From assembly GCF_003432035.1 (NCBI RefSeq), contig NZ_QOHO01000064.1, positions 1 through 64,000 on the forward strand: a stretch of 64,000 bases of DNA, written 5' to 3'. This DNA comes from Lacrimispora amygdalina. Lineage in GTDB: Bacteria > Bacillota > Clostridia > Lachnospirales > Lachnospiraceae. A program made the translations under genes and the position numbers. The notes beneath the pieces were generated by a model. The model was not told the DNA's origin. It did not search any database and saw only the letters and a program-made list of their open reading frames with translations. Below, in pieces: positions 51,673 through 60,826 of the stretch (position 1 is its first letter; each line of letters begins with the position of its first letter).

Positions 51673-52602
51673 CTAACTAAGCCAAATTCGATATATTGCC
51701 CCATTTAAAACGTCAAATGATAGATACATAGCCCCATCTACTTGTTGTGCTGATACATTCAAACTAATCACATAATTTCCAGGCTGATTATTAGTAACGT
51801 CGACGATCGATAACATGTTGTCGGAACTAGAAGTAAGCTGCCATAATCTAATTTGTTTATAGACGCCGGCGTTAGTATTTGTATACCCTTCAATGTTCAA
51901 CCAATTAAAACCTCTTAAGTTTAAATAATCAGTTTCAATTCTAGCAGCTCCTGCAATTGAAATTTGACCCGAATCGAAAGTAACTGTGCCTTTTGTTGTT
52001 AGTTTATACCAATTTTTAATGTTATTCCCTCTCAAATACAAATCCGTAGCCGTTGGAACATATCCCTCAAAAGTACCAACAACACCTGCAACATTCACTC
52101 CTTTTTTAATGTTAGACGCTACAAAATTGGCATTATAGCCTCTGACCCAGCTTACCCCGTTGTTATAATAACCATTTCTAATACCTAAAAAATAGTTGCC
52201 ATCACCAAAATTAGAATAATTTGTAGCCCACATATGGTCTGTATTAGCTATTTCGGGATTCTGAAGCGGTATACTTCCCTGCACACCGCATATATTTTGG
52301 TCGGCGCGCATTTTCCAAGCTTCGACACCTAGAGCTGCGGCAACCTCTGGGCGAGTCATATAGACCCAAGGAGTCAGCGAGCCTTCATCGTAATACCCTT
52401 TGGGAATATAATAATAAAGTCCCTGCTGATTTAATCCTGTGCCTGATCCATGTACTGCGCTTCCTCGTTTTGGCATAGTACCAATTGCAGGTTCACCATC
52501 TTTATCGACCGTTACTTTTCCGGCCAGCACATCTTCAGTTCCAGCCGTTACCACATCCAGATCAGCCCCTCCCCCGCCTCCGGGCATCCATATCTTTCCC
52601 AT
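51673..52602 (-). CDS. phage tail/receptor-binding-like protein
   Basis: A 309-residue structural protein. The N-terminus (MGKIWMPGGGGGADLDVVTA then GTEDVLAGKVTVDKDGEPAIGTMP) is a module seen in many Firmicutes tail-fibre proteins. The rest is Gly/Asn/Tyr-rich and beta-structured (YYNNGVSWVRGYNANFVASNIKKGVNVAGVVGTF). It likely forms part of the receptor-binding tip. Host range would be set by this gene and its neighbours. Confidence 0.72.
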   Translation of the reverse strand: MGKIWMPGGGGGADLDVVTAGTEDVLAGKVTVDKDGEPAIGTMPKRGSAVHGSGTGLNQQGLYYYIPKGYYDEGSLTPWVYMTRPEVAAALGVEAWKMRADQNICGVQGSIPLQNPEIANTDHMWATNYSNFGDGNYFLGIRNGYYNNGVSWVRGYNANFVASNIKKGVNVAGVVGTFEGYVPTATDLYLRGNNIKNWYKLTTKGTVTFDSGQISIAGAARIETDYLNLRGFNWLNIEGYTNTNAGVYKQIRLWQLTSSSDNMLSIVDVTNNQPGNYVISLNVSAQQVDGAMYLSFDVLNGAIYRIWLS

Positions 52603-52605
52603 GTA

Positions 52606-53055
52606 TTACACTCCTTTCAAGCCGATCTTAATATCTGTTACCGGCTTTTTGTATACTTTAAAGGTTGCTGTCCCATCACCCAGAGATGCAACTCCACTTG
52701 TCACAATACCAAAAGCTTTACTATAAGCCTTTTGGACGGTCTCTGTGGCACCATCTGCCAAGGCACTTACAACCATAGCCTCCGAGTCTTGCGTCGCTCC
52801 TGATACCGTCACTGTTTGTGTGAAAGGCGCTGCGCTACCGGTCCACCCTGAAGCCGTCAGGGTTATTTCAGTCACATGGTTAAGCCGGTTAACAGCTTCA
52901 TTGGTTGAGTTAATATCATTGGCCCCGAACTTATCGCCCTTCTGGGTGTACGTTGTTTCGTCCGGAAGACTGTAAGTTCCATCTTCATTTGGGATCAGGC
53001 GGTACCGGCGCTGGCCATCAAACATGGCATCCTTATAATCTGTTTTTAGTTCCAT
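52606..53055 (-). CDS. phage tail-associated protein
   Basis: A 149-residue protein: an N-terminal part (ELKTDYKDAMFDGQRRYRLI, then DETTYTQKGDKFGANDINSTNEAVNRL) typical of baseplate or fibre linkers, followed by a small beta domain (VTEITLTASGWTGSAAPFTQTVTVSGATQDSEAMV). It lies three bases before the fibre gene. Exact role unknown. Confidence 0.68.
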   Translation of the reverse strand: MELKTDYKDAMFDGQRRYRLIPNEDGTYSLPDETTYTQKGDKFGANDINSTNEAVNRLNHVTEITLTASGWTGSAAPFTQTVTVSGATQDSEAMVVSALADGATETVQKAYSKAFGIVTSGVASLGDGTATFKVYKKPVTDIKIGLKGV

Positions 53056-53454
53056 TTAAAAAGTACCTCCATTTAGTGTAAAAGATAATGTTTTTCTGCC
53101 GTGATAGCGGCTTTGTATATTACTGTAGATCAACCGGCTGGCTTCTTCAATTCGATTCAGTTCCTTCCAATCAATAAAGGGCTGATTATCATAAAAGGTT
53201 TGACGGTCACCGATTTTAAATGGGTAGGTACCATTACAAATATGGTCCACATTAGCCTCAAACCGGTTGATCTCATCCGCGTAGAATCCATAGTCCTCAT
53301 AGGTCTTATCAGATCCCATATCCTCAAACTCAAAATCCGGCCAGAGCAGAAGTGCCTGTGACCGGATTTCATTTATGTTTCCTTTTATGCGGTTGTAGTC
53401 CTCTATATTAAAGAAGTCACTTTCCTTCCAGTTAGTCTTTGGCAGCTGCCACAT
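53056..53454 (-). CDS. phage structural protein, unknown
   Basis: A 132-residue tryptophan- and tyrosine-rich protein (MWQLPKTNWKESDFFNIEDY; FIDWKELNRIEEASRLIYSNI; C-terminal YHGRKTLSFTLNGGTF). It resembles small baseplate proteins of clostridial siphoviruses. The start overlaps the tail-tip gene by 23 bases and its stop abuts the next gene, so it is tightly coupled in the tail operon. Confidence 0.65.
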   Translation of the reverse strand: MWQLPKTNWKESDFFNIEDYNRIKGNINEIRSQALLLWPDFEFEDMGSDKTYEDYGFYADEINRFEANVDHICNGTYPFKIGDRQTFYDNQPFIDWKELNRIEEASRLIYSNIQSRYHGRKTLSFTLNGGTF

Positions 53455-55678
53455 TGCTCATGTCCCTCCTTGCCTTTATGGTGCCGCTTAAGGCTCCATT
53501 AAATTTTAAAGAATGTTCATATACCCGCAGGAGCAGATCAGGGACATATTTGTTTTCCAGAAATGCGATGTCGTTCGCCTCTATCCTGGGTTCTCCACGA
53601 TACTGAAGATCATACTGCCGATCTGACTTTAGATAGTCACCAATCCAGTCCGCAATATTTGCGGCATGGACTGCATCAGATACCAGAGGATTTTCCCATG
53701 TTTCCATACTGCCGGTTGGGTTAAGTTGGCGGCTTATTTTAGTTTTAACAGTTGTACACTCTCGACCAGATATGGATACCTCAACGGTCCCTGTAACCCC
53801 TGTAATCTCCACCGTGGCAAAATAATTGCTGCTATCTATAATAGTTGCCATCTGCCCCTCTCTTGGCGCTGTCAGCGTACAGGACAAGTCATACGATGGA
53901 TTGGTAAAGTAAAAGTTATACCGGTTATCTGCAGCCGTTACCATAATCGATTCTTTCGCCAGTTCCTTTTTTTCTCCCGCCTGATTGTAAAGCGTTCTGA
54001 TTACCTGCAGCTCCCTAACCTTGGCAAGCTGTGTTCCCTTTGGCGTTTTGGTCAATTCATGACCGTACTCAAAAACATAATCGGTTCTGTCCCCAAAAGT
54101 GATATTATTTAAGACTATCCGGTTATTCGGAAATTCCTTAGTAAACTCCAAGATCAGCCTGTCAAACTCCTCAAATTCATGGCTAATGACCGATATTGCA
54201 GTCAGATCTGTTACTGTGTAATCTTCCACCGGTTGTCCGTCATGGTAGGCGTGAAAGACCATTTCCAAAGGATTATTACTGCCAAACTCCAAAGTCAACC
54301 CGAAGCATTTGAATGAAGCTTCCAGGTTAATTTCTACAATTGGATTGACTGCAAAGGATCCATCACTTCCTGCTACTGCTTCTGAGACATATCCGGCATT
54401 TAGGTAGATTGCACCTTCTTCCTGCCTTGGCAGAAAATACTGTATAGGGGTTGCGCTTGTATAGTTTTGTGTTGTCATTGCATACGGCTTCTTTGTCGAT
54501 TTATCCAGGACGGATCCTGCACGACTGAAATAAGTCTCATTATTTGAACTTGCCTCCATAACCGGAATGAAGCTGGATTTTAGAAAAATATTTCCCTCTC
54601 TGTCCTGGTAAAGAATACACCGGCCAGCATTGGCAATCAGCTGCAGGGCTTCCTTGTGTGCGACAACCGGCATCGGATTTACCACTTTCACAGACTTTAA
54701 ATAGCTGTCAATCCAGTAGGTCCGGTTATCAATTCCCGCATCGGAAAGCACATCAAGTGCCAGGTCATACAGACTGATCCCTTCCGGGCGATACAGACCT
54801 CTGTGATAAGTTCCGTCCATATAGTCGAACCGATCAGAGGCGGAAAAAGTCATTTCCTCATCATCTGCAGACCATTCCTTTAACTGTACCTTTGCTCCTG
54901 GTAGCCACTCCACGGATCCATCATCAAGCTCCTGTCCATATAGGACCGTTATGTCTTGGCCAATCTCCAGGAAGTTTACGGAGCTTTCTTCATTCTCAAT
55001 ATCAAAGGCTCTGTCTTTATTGTTTACGGACAGATTAAAGTCTATGGTCGGCAGCTCCTCCATGATCGGACTGATATGCTCCTTTTTCGTGGCAGACAGG
55101 ATCCTCTGATTATCAAAGTAGATCCCGATTCCCATAGTGATCTTATGGATCCGGAACCGACCTTGACCGTTTAGCATTCGGGAGGGCGTAAAGCGCAGGA
55201 ATGTTGCTCCTGCAAAAATCTCCTCTGTTACAAAATGCCCTGCAGTATTCCCGGTAATCTCCACCGTGTTGTTTTCAGATTCTATAACAAAATCCACCGG
55301 ATAGGCTTTTCCAAATTCTACAGTCAAACCCTTAATATCATGCTGGACTGGGAACCGGATTTCCACCGGCCCCATAAGTTCCTTTGACACAATCCCTTGA
55401 TTTAACACCACATCCGCCCTGGCTCTTGGAAGGAAGTACATGCTGCCATCTACCGGCGTGTAATCCTGATCACAGGTAGCATAAAGCTCCTGGACCTCAT
55501 AATTGTCTAAAGGCCGCTTGAAACTGGAATAATAAGTATAGTTCTCATGATCGGGTATGTATGCACTGGCCTGCGCCTCCTGGTTGATCAGACCAATGGT
55601 AACCCGGATATAGGTCTGATTGCGCAAGCGATCTTTTGACTTCATGTGGTCCTTGTATTGGGTGCTCACTGCCTGCAT
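53432..55678 (-). CDS. phage baseplate/tail-tip protein with duplicated domain
   Basis: A 748-residue minor structural protein. Two related beta-domains are visible, one around residues 85-160 (RADVVLNQGIVSKELMGPVEIRFPVQ, then LTVEFGKAYPVDFVIES) and one around 415-500 (GAIYLNAGYVSEAVAG, then LTLEFGSNNPLEMVFHAYHDGQ). Between them lies a region like phage tail-associated proteins (IGQDITVLYGQELDDGSVEWLPGAKVQLKEWSADDEEMTFSASDRFDYMDG). It occupies the position of the tail-associated lysin/baseplate hub. No catalytic domain is recognised. Confidence 0.75.
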   Translation of the reverse strand: MQAVSTQYKDHMKSKDRLRNQTYIRVTIGLINQEAQASAYIPDHENYTYYSSFKRPLDNYEVQELYATCDQDYTPVDGSMYFLPRARADVVLNQGIVSKELMGPVEIRFPVQHDIKGLTVEFGKAYPVDFVIESENNTVEITGNTAGHFVTEEIFAGATFLRFTPSRMLNGQGRFRIHKITMGIGIYFDNQRILSATKKEHISPIMEELPTIDFNLSVNNKDRAFDIENEESSVNFLEIGQDITVLYGQELDDGSVEWLPGAKVQLKEWSADDEEMTFSASDRFDYMDGTYHRGLYRPEGISLYDLALDVLSDAGIDNRTYWIDSYLKSVKVVNPMPVVAHKEALQLIANAGRCILYQDREGNIFLKSSFIPVMEASSNNETYFSRAGSVLDKSTKKPYAMTTQNYTSATPIQYFLPRQEEGAIYLNAGYVSEAVAGSDGSFAVNPIVEINLEASFKCFGLTLEFGSNNPLEMVFHAYHDGQPVEDYTVTDLTAISVISHEFEEFDRLILEFTKEFPNNRIVLNNITFGDRTDYVFEYGHELTKTPKGTQLAKVRELQVIRTLYNQAGEKKELAKESIMVTAADNRYNFYFTNPSYDLSCTLTAPREGQMATIIDSSNYFATVEITGVTGTVEVSISGRECTTVKTKISRQLNPTGSMETWENPLVSDAVHAANIADWIGDYLKSDRQYDLQYRGEPRIEANDIAFLENKYVPDLLLRVYEHSLKFNGALSGTIKARRDMSNVAAAKD

Positions 55679-56055
55679 TATTCTATCACCCCGCAGTCAA
55701 TAATATTTACTTTACAATCCTGATACATAGTGGGAAGTCCTTCCTTATCAAACTCAATGGGCGTGGCCGTCCGATTCCCTGGATACATTCGGATTGTCAT
55801 CATGCGATTATGTACCATATCCGGAATTCTTGCTGTGACCACAAACTTATCAAACTCCTGCAGCATAGCGGCCCAGGTGGCAGCGTCTAAAAACTTCCAC
55901 TGTAATCCCTCAAATTTATGCTGATCTCTTCCCACTTTTTGCCCAACAAACTCACCCAGTGCGTTTTTCCCGTCACTTACATTTGTTGCGACAACCAGAT
56001 TACTTCCAATGTCGGGAGACGGAAACTCCCGACCATTAATTGTTATTACTGCGAT
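55678..56055 (-). CDS. phage tail protein with non-standard start
   Basis: A tail protein of about 126 residues. Coding similarity to clostridial phage tail proteins runs from ITINGREFPSPDIGSNLVV through GQKVGRDQHKFEGLQWKFLDAATWAAMLQEFDKF to CKVNIIDCGVIE. The AAGGAGG site directly after the tape-measure stop is followed in this frame by TAT-ATC-GCA-GTA-ATA and no ATG, GTG or TTG until the GTG at 55935, which would discard the conserved first 40 residues. I place the start at the ATC 9 bases after the site, provisionally. Confidence 0.7.
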   Translation of the reverse strand: MAVITINGREFPSPDIGSNLVVATNVSDGKNALGEFVGQKVGRDQHKFEGLQWKFLDAATWAAMLQEFDKFVVTARIPDMVHNRMMTIRMYPGNRTATPIEFDKEGLPTMYQDCKVNIIDCGVIE

Positions 56056-56070
56056 ATAGCACCGCCTCCT

Positions 56071-59000
56071 TTACGTTGGTCTCATTGTGTAACCGCTTCT
56101 CTTATCCAGATCGGCAAGTTTGCTTTTAATCTCTCGGATATCAATATTTACAGTCAGATCCATGGCTTCTATCAGATCAACAATCTTTTGAAGTAAATCT
56201 ACCATAAGGGTCAGATAATGATCGGACATGGACTCTGTCGGCATAGTCATAACCTGATTCGCCATATTTTGAACCTGGTCTGCTGTTCCTGTACTGCGCC
56301 CTGTGGTTCCGATCAGAGACAGCTGCGGGGTAGCATTGTTGACAATGGCACTTATGCTGGAGGCTAATGGAGCGATGGCAGATCTCATACCGTACTGAAC
56401 CGCTCTTGTAATACCTTCTGTAATCTGCATATTATTAGCAACAGCTGCTTTACCGCCCCAGTTTCCAACCATTTCCGGATTGCCGTTTTCGTTGGCAATA
56501 AATAAACTGCCAGAAGTCGGGAATCCGCCGGTTGCATGGCCTTTCACACCTGGACCACTGTTTACATGGCCTTTCGTGCTACCTGGACCAGAAGAGCTTT
56601 CTTTTTCTTCCTTTTCCCCTGCTTCACTCTCCGCATCCTCTTTGGCATTTTTAAATAGATTCTTCGCCCCGTCGACAACCGAATTAAACGCTTTTCCTAC
56701 TTCATCAGCGATCCCACTTAGCCAGCTTTTAATGCTTTCCCATATCTCCTGCATACCACCCCAGAACTTATTCATTACATCTTTGCCAATCTGAGTCATT
56801 TCATCAAGCTTAAACACATCTTTGATCTTCTGCCAGATCTGATCAAACCACTCCTTAATGGCATTCCATTTTTCCTCAATCGTTTGCTTTACGCTGTCCC
56901 AGATCTCTGACAATTTATCTCTTATGGCTTCAGAAGCTTTTGTAATATTATCCTGTATGGAGGTCCAAATATTTGACACAAAGGTTTTTATGCCATTCCA
57001 AATGAGTTCCCAGACAGATTTTATAACACCGAGGACAATCTGTATTACAGAGTCAATAACATCCATTACTGTAGATACGATATCCTTCATAGCATCCCAG
57101 ATACCGCCAAAGAATGTTTTTATTCCTTCCCATGCCAGATTCCAGTCACCGGTGAAAACTCCAATTATAAAATCCATAAGACCACTTAAAGCTGTTAATA
57201 TATCCCCTACAACTGTACTTACACCTTCAAAGAAACGGAAAAATCCGTCTATCACATTCTGGATAAACTCTGCAATGATTGGAGTTGCCGCTTCCATGAA
57301 CCAAAGAATAAAGGGCTTTAACACGTTTTCCCAAAGCACAGTTATTGCATCTGCCACTTTTCCTGCAAACTCCATGAACTTATCAATCAGAGGGGATAAA
57401 TATTCCTCTCGAAACGCCTGAAACTGTACGGATAGATCTGTAATGATTGGAAGGAAGTAGGTATTGTAAAGCTCCAGGAGCTTTGTTGCTATCTCTGTAA
57501 ACCCCTGCTTAAACGAATCCAGCATTGGCTTGATATGAGTGTCATAGGTTTCGTTGATTTTAGTAAATGCTTCATCAACAATTGATTTTATTTCAGAGAA
57601 AATAGGCTCTACTGCAGAAAATGTATCTTCAAGAGTCTGTTTAATAAGATCCCTGTTCTGGATAAATGGAGCTGTAATCAAGTCCAGAACATCTCTACCC
57701 AGCTTTCCGGCCAGCTCCGTCACACCCATAAAGGCACTCGAAAAAATGCCTATAATATCTGCCGTGATCTGCTTTGCACTGTCACTGCGAAAGGCTGAGA
57801 AAATCGTTGCAAATGCCACATTGAAATTACCTACAATGTCGGTGATCTCCGCGCCGATATCAAACATAGATACCAGATAATCCTTAATCCGCTGGCTGTT
57901 CTGTTCTAAGAACTTATCAATCCCACCCAGTAAATTATCTGCAAGCGTTGCCCCTATAGAAGCCATGCTTCCTGCAATCTTTCCAAAATTTACTGCTAAC
58001 CTGTTTCCAAATTCCTCAGCAGAAGCTAAAACCGTTGGATCTGTAAATATCCCTTTTAGGCTCTGTCCGATACCTTGTATGGACTTCTGAATGCTGTCAA
58101 TGACTGATGTGTCTCCAAAACCGATACTAAAACCAGTCTTAAATAGATCTTTCAGTTCTCGCGCTCTATCAATTAACGCCTGGTATTTGTTACTGGCTTC
58201 CTCAACACCGGTGGTATCCACTGCTCCCATATCAAACTCATCCGCAGCGTAACCGCCAACCCCTCCAGCAACACCAGAGCTGTCAGAGCCAGTATCCGGA
58301 CTTATGACATTCAATTCATCAATACCGGTGGACATACCCTTAATATCCTTGGCTGCTTTCTTTGCAGCCCCACCGGTTCCGCCTATTGCTCCAGAGGCAT
58401 TATCAGCCGCATTGGTAACAGCTTCCATACCAGAAACAGCTGCAGCCGAAGCACCACTGGAACCTTTCTTTCCAGATATCAGCTCCGTAAATGATTTAAA
58501 GGCGTTGGCCAGACTCATCAGCTTCCCGATAATAGTGTTAATTACCTTTATCACCGGAGTAAGTACATTGATAAGCCCCTGGCCAATGGTGGCTTTTAAC
58601 GAATCGAACTGAAGTTTTAATACCCGGACCTGATTAGCCCAGCTGTCACTTGTACGGGTAAAATCTCCGGTAGCAAGGGCCAGCTGATCTTGTACGAACT
58701 TATATCGCAACGCCACCTTTTCTGCCTCTGACATTTTAGCCGTTACCTTGCCGTAACCATTAGCAAGGGCATAGCTGTCAAGGGCATTCTGGGTCATTAC
58801 GATACCCAGATCCTTAAGCGTTTCTGTTTCACCAGTGAACACGGATTTCAGCTTCGTATAAGCCTCGTCCTGTGAAAGGTTGTAAAAGGATGCCACATCT
58901 CCGGCCAGACCGGTCAGGGTAGTGGACATATCATAAGCAGCACTTTCTGAAAATCCGAAAGCTTTCGCCATGGCTCCAAAGGTACCTGTAAACCTCTTAG

Positions 59001-59286
59001 CCATAGTCTCTGATAATCCAAAGGACGTTATGGCATTCTTGGCAAACTGGTCGATCTGCTTATTCATGTTAGGAAAGGTTACATCAACTACGTTCTGCAC
59101 CTCAGCAAGGTCAGACCCCAGCTTTACGCACTGAGCTCCAAAGTCAACAATCTTCTTAACAGCAAAAGCGGCCGCCAGAGCCTTTGCTGCTTTTGAAGCA
59201 AGACCTTGAATACCAGCCATCTGTCTATTGAAATTATTTTGATTAACTACAAGGTCAAGACCAATCTGACCCACGCTTTCAGCCAT
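56071..59286 (-). CDS. phage tail tape measure protein
   Basis: A 1071-residue tape measure protein, the largest gene of the prophage, which sets tail length and enters the host membrane at infection. N-terminal LVVNQNNFNRQMAGIQGLASKAAKALAAAFAVKKIVDFGAQCVKLGSDLAEVQNVVDVTFPNMNKQIDQFAKNAITSFGLSETMAKRFTGTFGAMAKAFG is the TP901 core signature. Coiled coil and repeated amphipathic helices (WDAMKDIVSTVMDVIDSVIQIVLGVIKSVWELIWNGIKTF) follow. A Gly/Ser-rich loop precedes the C-terminal helices. By the usual 1.5 angstrom per residue, the tail would be about 150 nm. Confidence 0.96.
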   Translation of the reverse strand: MAESVGQIGLDLVVNQNNFNRQMAGIQGLASKAAKALAAAFAVKKIVDFGAQCVKLGSDLAEVQNVVDVTFPNMNKQIDQFAKNAITSFGLSETMAKRFTGTFGAMAKAFGFSESAAYDMSTTLTGLAGDVASFYNLSQDEAYTKLKSVFTGETETLKDLGIVMTQNALDSYALANGYGKVTAKMSEAEKVALRYKFVQDQLALATGDFTRTSDSWANQVRVLKLQFDSLKATIGQGLINVLTPVIKVINTIIGKLMSLANAFKSFTELISGKKGSSGASAAAVSGMEAVTNAADNASGAIGGTGGAAKKAAKDIKGMSTGIDELNVISPDTGSDSSGVAGGVGGYAADEFDMGAVDTTGVEEASNKYQALIDRARELKDLFKTGFSIGFGDTSVIDSIQKSIQGIGQSLKGIFTDPTVLASAEEFGNRLAVNFGKIAGSMASIGATLADNLLGGIDKFLEQNSQRIKDYLVSMFDIGAEITDIVGNFNVAFATIFSAFRSDSAKQITADIIGIFSSAFMGVTELAGKLGRDVLDLITAPFIQNRDLIKQTLEDTFSAVEPIFSEIKSIVDEAFTKINETYDTHIKPMLDSFKQGFTEIATKLLELYNTYFLPIITDLSVQFQAFREEYLSPLIDKFMEFAGKVADAITVLWENVLKPFILWFMEAATPIIAEFIQNVIDGFFRFFEGVSTVVGDILTALSGLMDFIIGVFTGDWNLAWEGIKTFFGGIWDAMKDIVSTVMDVIDSVIQIVLGVIKSVWELIWNGIKTFVSNIWTSIQDNITKASEAIRDKLSEIWDSVKQTIEEKWNAIKEWFDQIWQKIKDVFKLDEMTQIGKDVMNKFWGGMQEIWESIKSWLSGIADEVGKAFNSVVDGAKNLFKNAKEDAESEAGEKEEKESSSGPGSTKGHVNSGPGVKGHATGGFPTSGSLFIANENGNPEMVGNWGGKAAVANNMQITEGITRAVQYGMRSAIAPLASSISAIVNNATPQLSLIGTTGRSTGTADQVQNMANQVMTMPTESMSDHYLTLMVDLLQKIVDLIEAMDLTVNIDIREIKSKLADLDKRSGYTMRPT

Positions 59287-59300
59287 TGTTCACTCACCTC

Positions 59301-59597
59301 CTATCTGCACAAGTCTGCAAACATTTTTTCCAGCGCTTTCATTTCCTGTTCATAAGTAGCCGGTGGCATTGTTTCTGCCTTCCGATTCCTCCAGGCATTG
59401 TATATGCGCTTTTGATCCTTGTTGAAATTCTTAATTACGTTCTTATCTGTCTCTGCTCGGATCGCCACAACTCGCCCCAGAGGAGTTTCAGGATCAATTC
59501 CGGCTATCAGGGATTTAAACTCATCCCAGCTAACAGATTCAAATTCTTTTGTTCGTATTCTCAACCCGTACTGCGTTAAAAAACTGGATACAATCAA
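59301..59597 (-). CDS. Gp15-like tail assembly chaperone, downstream frame
   Basis: A 98-residue frame from a TTG, resembling the Gp15 tail assembly chaperone family (IVSSFLTQYGLRIRTKEFESVSWDEFKSLIAGIDPETPLGRVVAIRAETD). No ribosome site precedes the TTG. The frame is open upstream into the previous gene, and the upstream codons (DPYYDLFEDWDL) also match the family, so the true product may be made by ribosomal frameshifting from the gene at 59928. Confidence 0.75.
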   Translation of the reverse strand: MIVSSFLTQYGLRIRTKEFESVSWDEFKSLIAGIDPETPLGRVVAIRAETDKNVIKNFNKDQKRIYNAWRNRKAETMPPATYEQEMKALEKMFADLCR

Positions 59598-59628
59598 GTC
59601 CCAGTCTTCAAATAGATCGTAGTACGGG

Positions 59629-59928
59629 TCACTGCTCTCCCTGGCTGGCTGTTTCTCCCATAACCAAGCTTACTGCTTCACTTATTACAATCATAAGATC
59701 CTTTGTATTAATTCCCAGCTTAACAATCTCTGCTTTTGCTTTCTCTGTAAACATCATTTCATAAGCCTGAAGCATTTCAGCCAAATTGGGGGGTTCTGCA
59801 CTCATAATTCCCATAACCTTTAACATGGTGGGAGCATCTGCATTTACTTCCAGTTTCTTTCCCTTAATCATCAACGAAGGATTTCCTTCAAAAGTCAACT
59901 TCTCTGTAATATCAACCACTTTTGCCAT
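59629..59928 (-). CDS. tail assembly chaperone, upstream frame
   Basis: A 99-residue protein between the tail tube and tape measure genes (MAKVVDITEKLTFEGNPSLMIKGKKLEVNADAPTMLKVMGIM, then a helical second half). Position and size match the first of the two tail assembly chaperone frames of siphoviruses, which coat the tape measure during assembly. It ends GETASQGEQ-stop, where the other reading frame of the downstream chaperone is already open. Confidence 0.78.
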   Translation of the reverse strand: MAKVVDITEKLTFEGNPSLMIKGKKLEVNADAPTMLKVMGIMSAEPPNLAEMLQAYEMMFTEKAKAEIVKLGINTKDLMIVISEAVSLVMGETASQGEQ

Positions 59929-59942
59929 CTGTAACTCCCTCC

Positions 59943-60410
59943 TTATACTTTAGCTGCTGTTGTTTTTGTAGTTGTTGTCGTTTCTGTGAACGTTGGTTTA
60001 CCCTTGCACTTAACTTCAAACTCCAGCGCATCAACCGCCGTACTATCGCCACCTGCAGGAGTGGTCACATTGATAATTGCATCAAAAGCCACCTTTGCTC
60101 CGGATGGCATTTCCCATTCAAACGGAGCCACTACATCATTACCGGATTTCCATGCAAGACCTGCAACATAATCATTGCCCGGATCGCCATAGGTACGTTT
60201 ACCCTGGAAAGAGAATGATAACTTTTTACTGGTCATCATTGCATCTCCCCAGCCCTCATGCTCCATGGCGTTCCACTCTTCTACGCCTCCTTCAATACTG
60301 GGGGCAAAATTCGTCAGGTTGGCAATCATGGTCATTGTATCTTTAAGTCCGTTTAAGCCGACTTTAAATTTATTATTATTTACGGGATATACTTTAGCAG
60401 TACAGTCCAT
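59943..60410 (-). CDS. phage major tail tube protein
   Basis: A 155-residue tail tube subunit (KVYPVNNNKFKVGLNGLKDTMTMIANLTNFAPSIEGGVEEWNAMEHEGWGDAMMTSKKLSFSFQGKRTYGDPGNDYVAGL), ending in a Thr/Lys-rich tail. It polymerises around the tape measure to form the tail. It sits between the tail terminator and the chaperone genes, as expected. Confidence 0.9.
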   Translation of the reverse strand: MDCTAKVYPVNNNKFKVGLNGLKDTMTMIANLTNFAPSIEGGVEEWNAMEHEGWGDAMMTSKKLSFSFQGKRTYGDPGNDYVAGLAWKSGNDVVAPFEWEMPSGAKVAFDAIINVTTPAGGDSTAVDALEFEVKCKGKPTFTETTTTTKTTAAKV

Positions 60411-60415
60411 ATTTC

Positions 60416-60826
60416 TTACCTGTTCCTTTCATAAATAAAATCCAGCCAGATCACATATTCATACACTCCTGCATCATCTGTCCCTACGTCCTGCGGTTCA
60501 GGAACCATCAGGTGCAGGTAATTGATAAGGGTATCTCCTATGGTAAGGCTGGTAACACTTCTTAGTTTCTCAAACAGCTCAAAAGCCGCTCTCTCTGTTT
60601 CGTCCTTACTTTTATTCCAGTGGACCAGAAGAGAAACCGGCTTCGTATCGTAGGTGGTGCATTCCAATCCACCAATGGCAATATTGGCAGGTCCAGAAGA
60701 CGGCCGGCTATAAACTCCAATGGATTTCTGACTTTTATTATCCAGTTTCCCCATGTAGACGTTATCATCTGTAGCAATGTTCAGGCTAGATATGTACTGG
60801 CGTACATCTTTTAAAGACAGCATCAC
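60416..60826 (-). CDS. phage tail terminator (minor capsid type)
   Basis: A 136-residue protein of the minor-capsid/tail-terminator group (LKDVRQYISSLNIATDDNVYMGKLDNKSQKSIGVYSRP; VSLLVHWNKSKDETERAAFELFEKLRS; VYEYVIWLDFIYER). It caps the tail tube before joining to the head. Its start overlaps the previous gene by four bases. Confidence 0.82.
   Translation of the reverse strand: MMLSLKDVRQYISSLNIATDDNVYMGKLDNKSQKSIGVYSRPSSGPANIAIGGLECTTYDTKPVSLLVHWNKSKDETERAAFELFEKLRSVTSLTIGDTLINYLHLMVPEPQDVGTDDAGVYEYVIWLDFIYERNR

Noticed and set aside
53666-54112. 148-residue plus-strand frame in the tail-tip gene
   Set aside because: Antisense to a long, well-supported phage structural gene.
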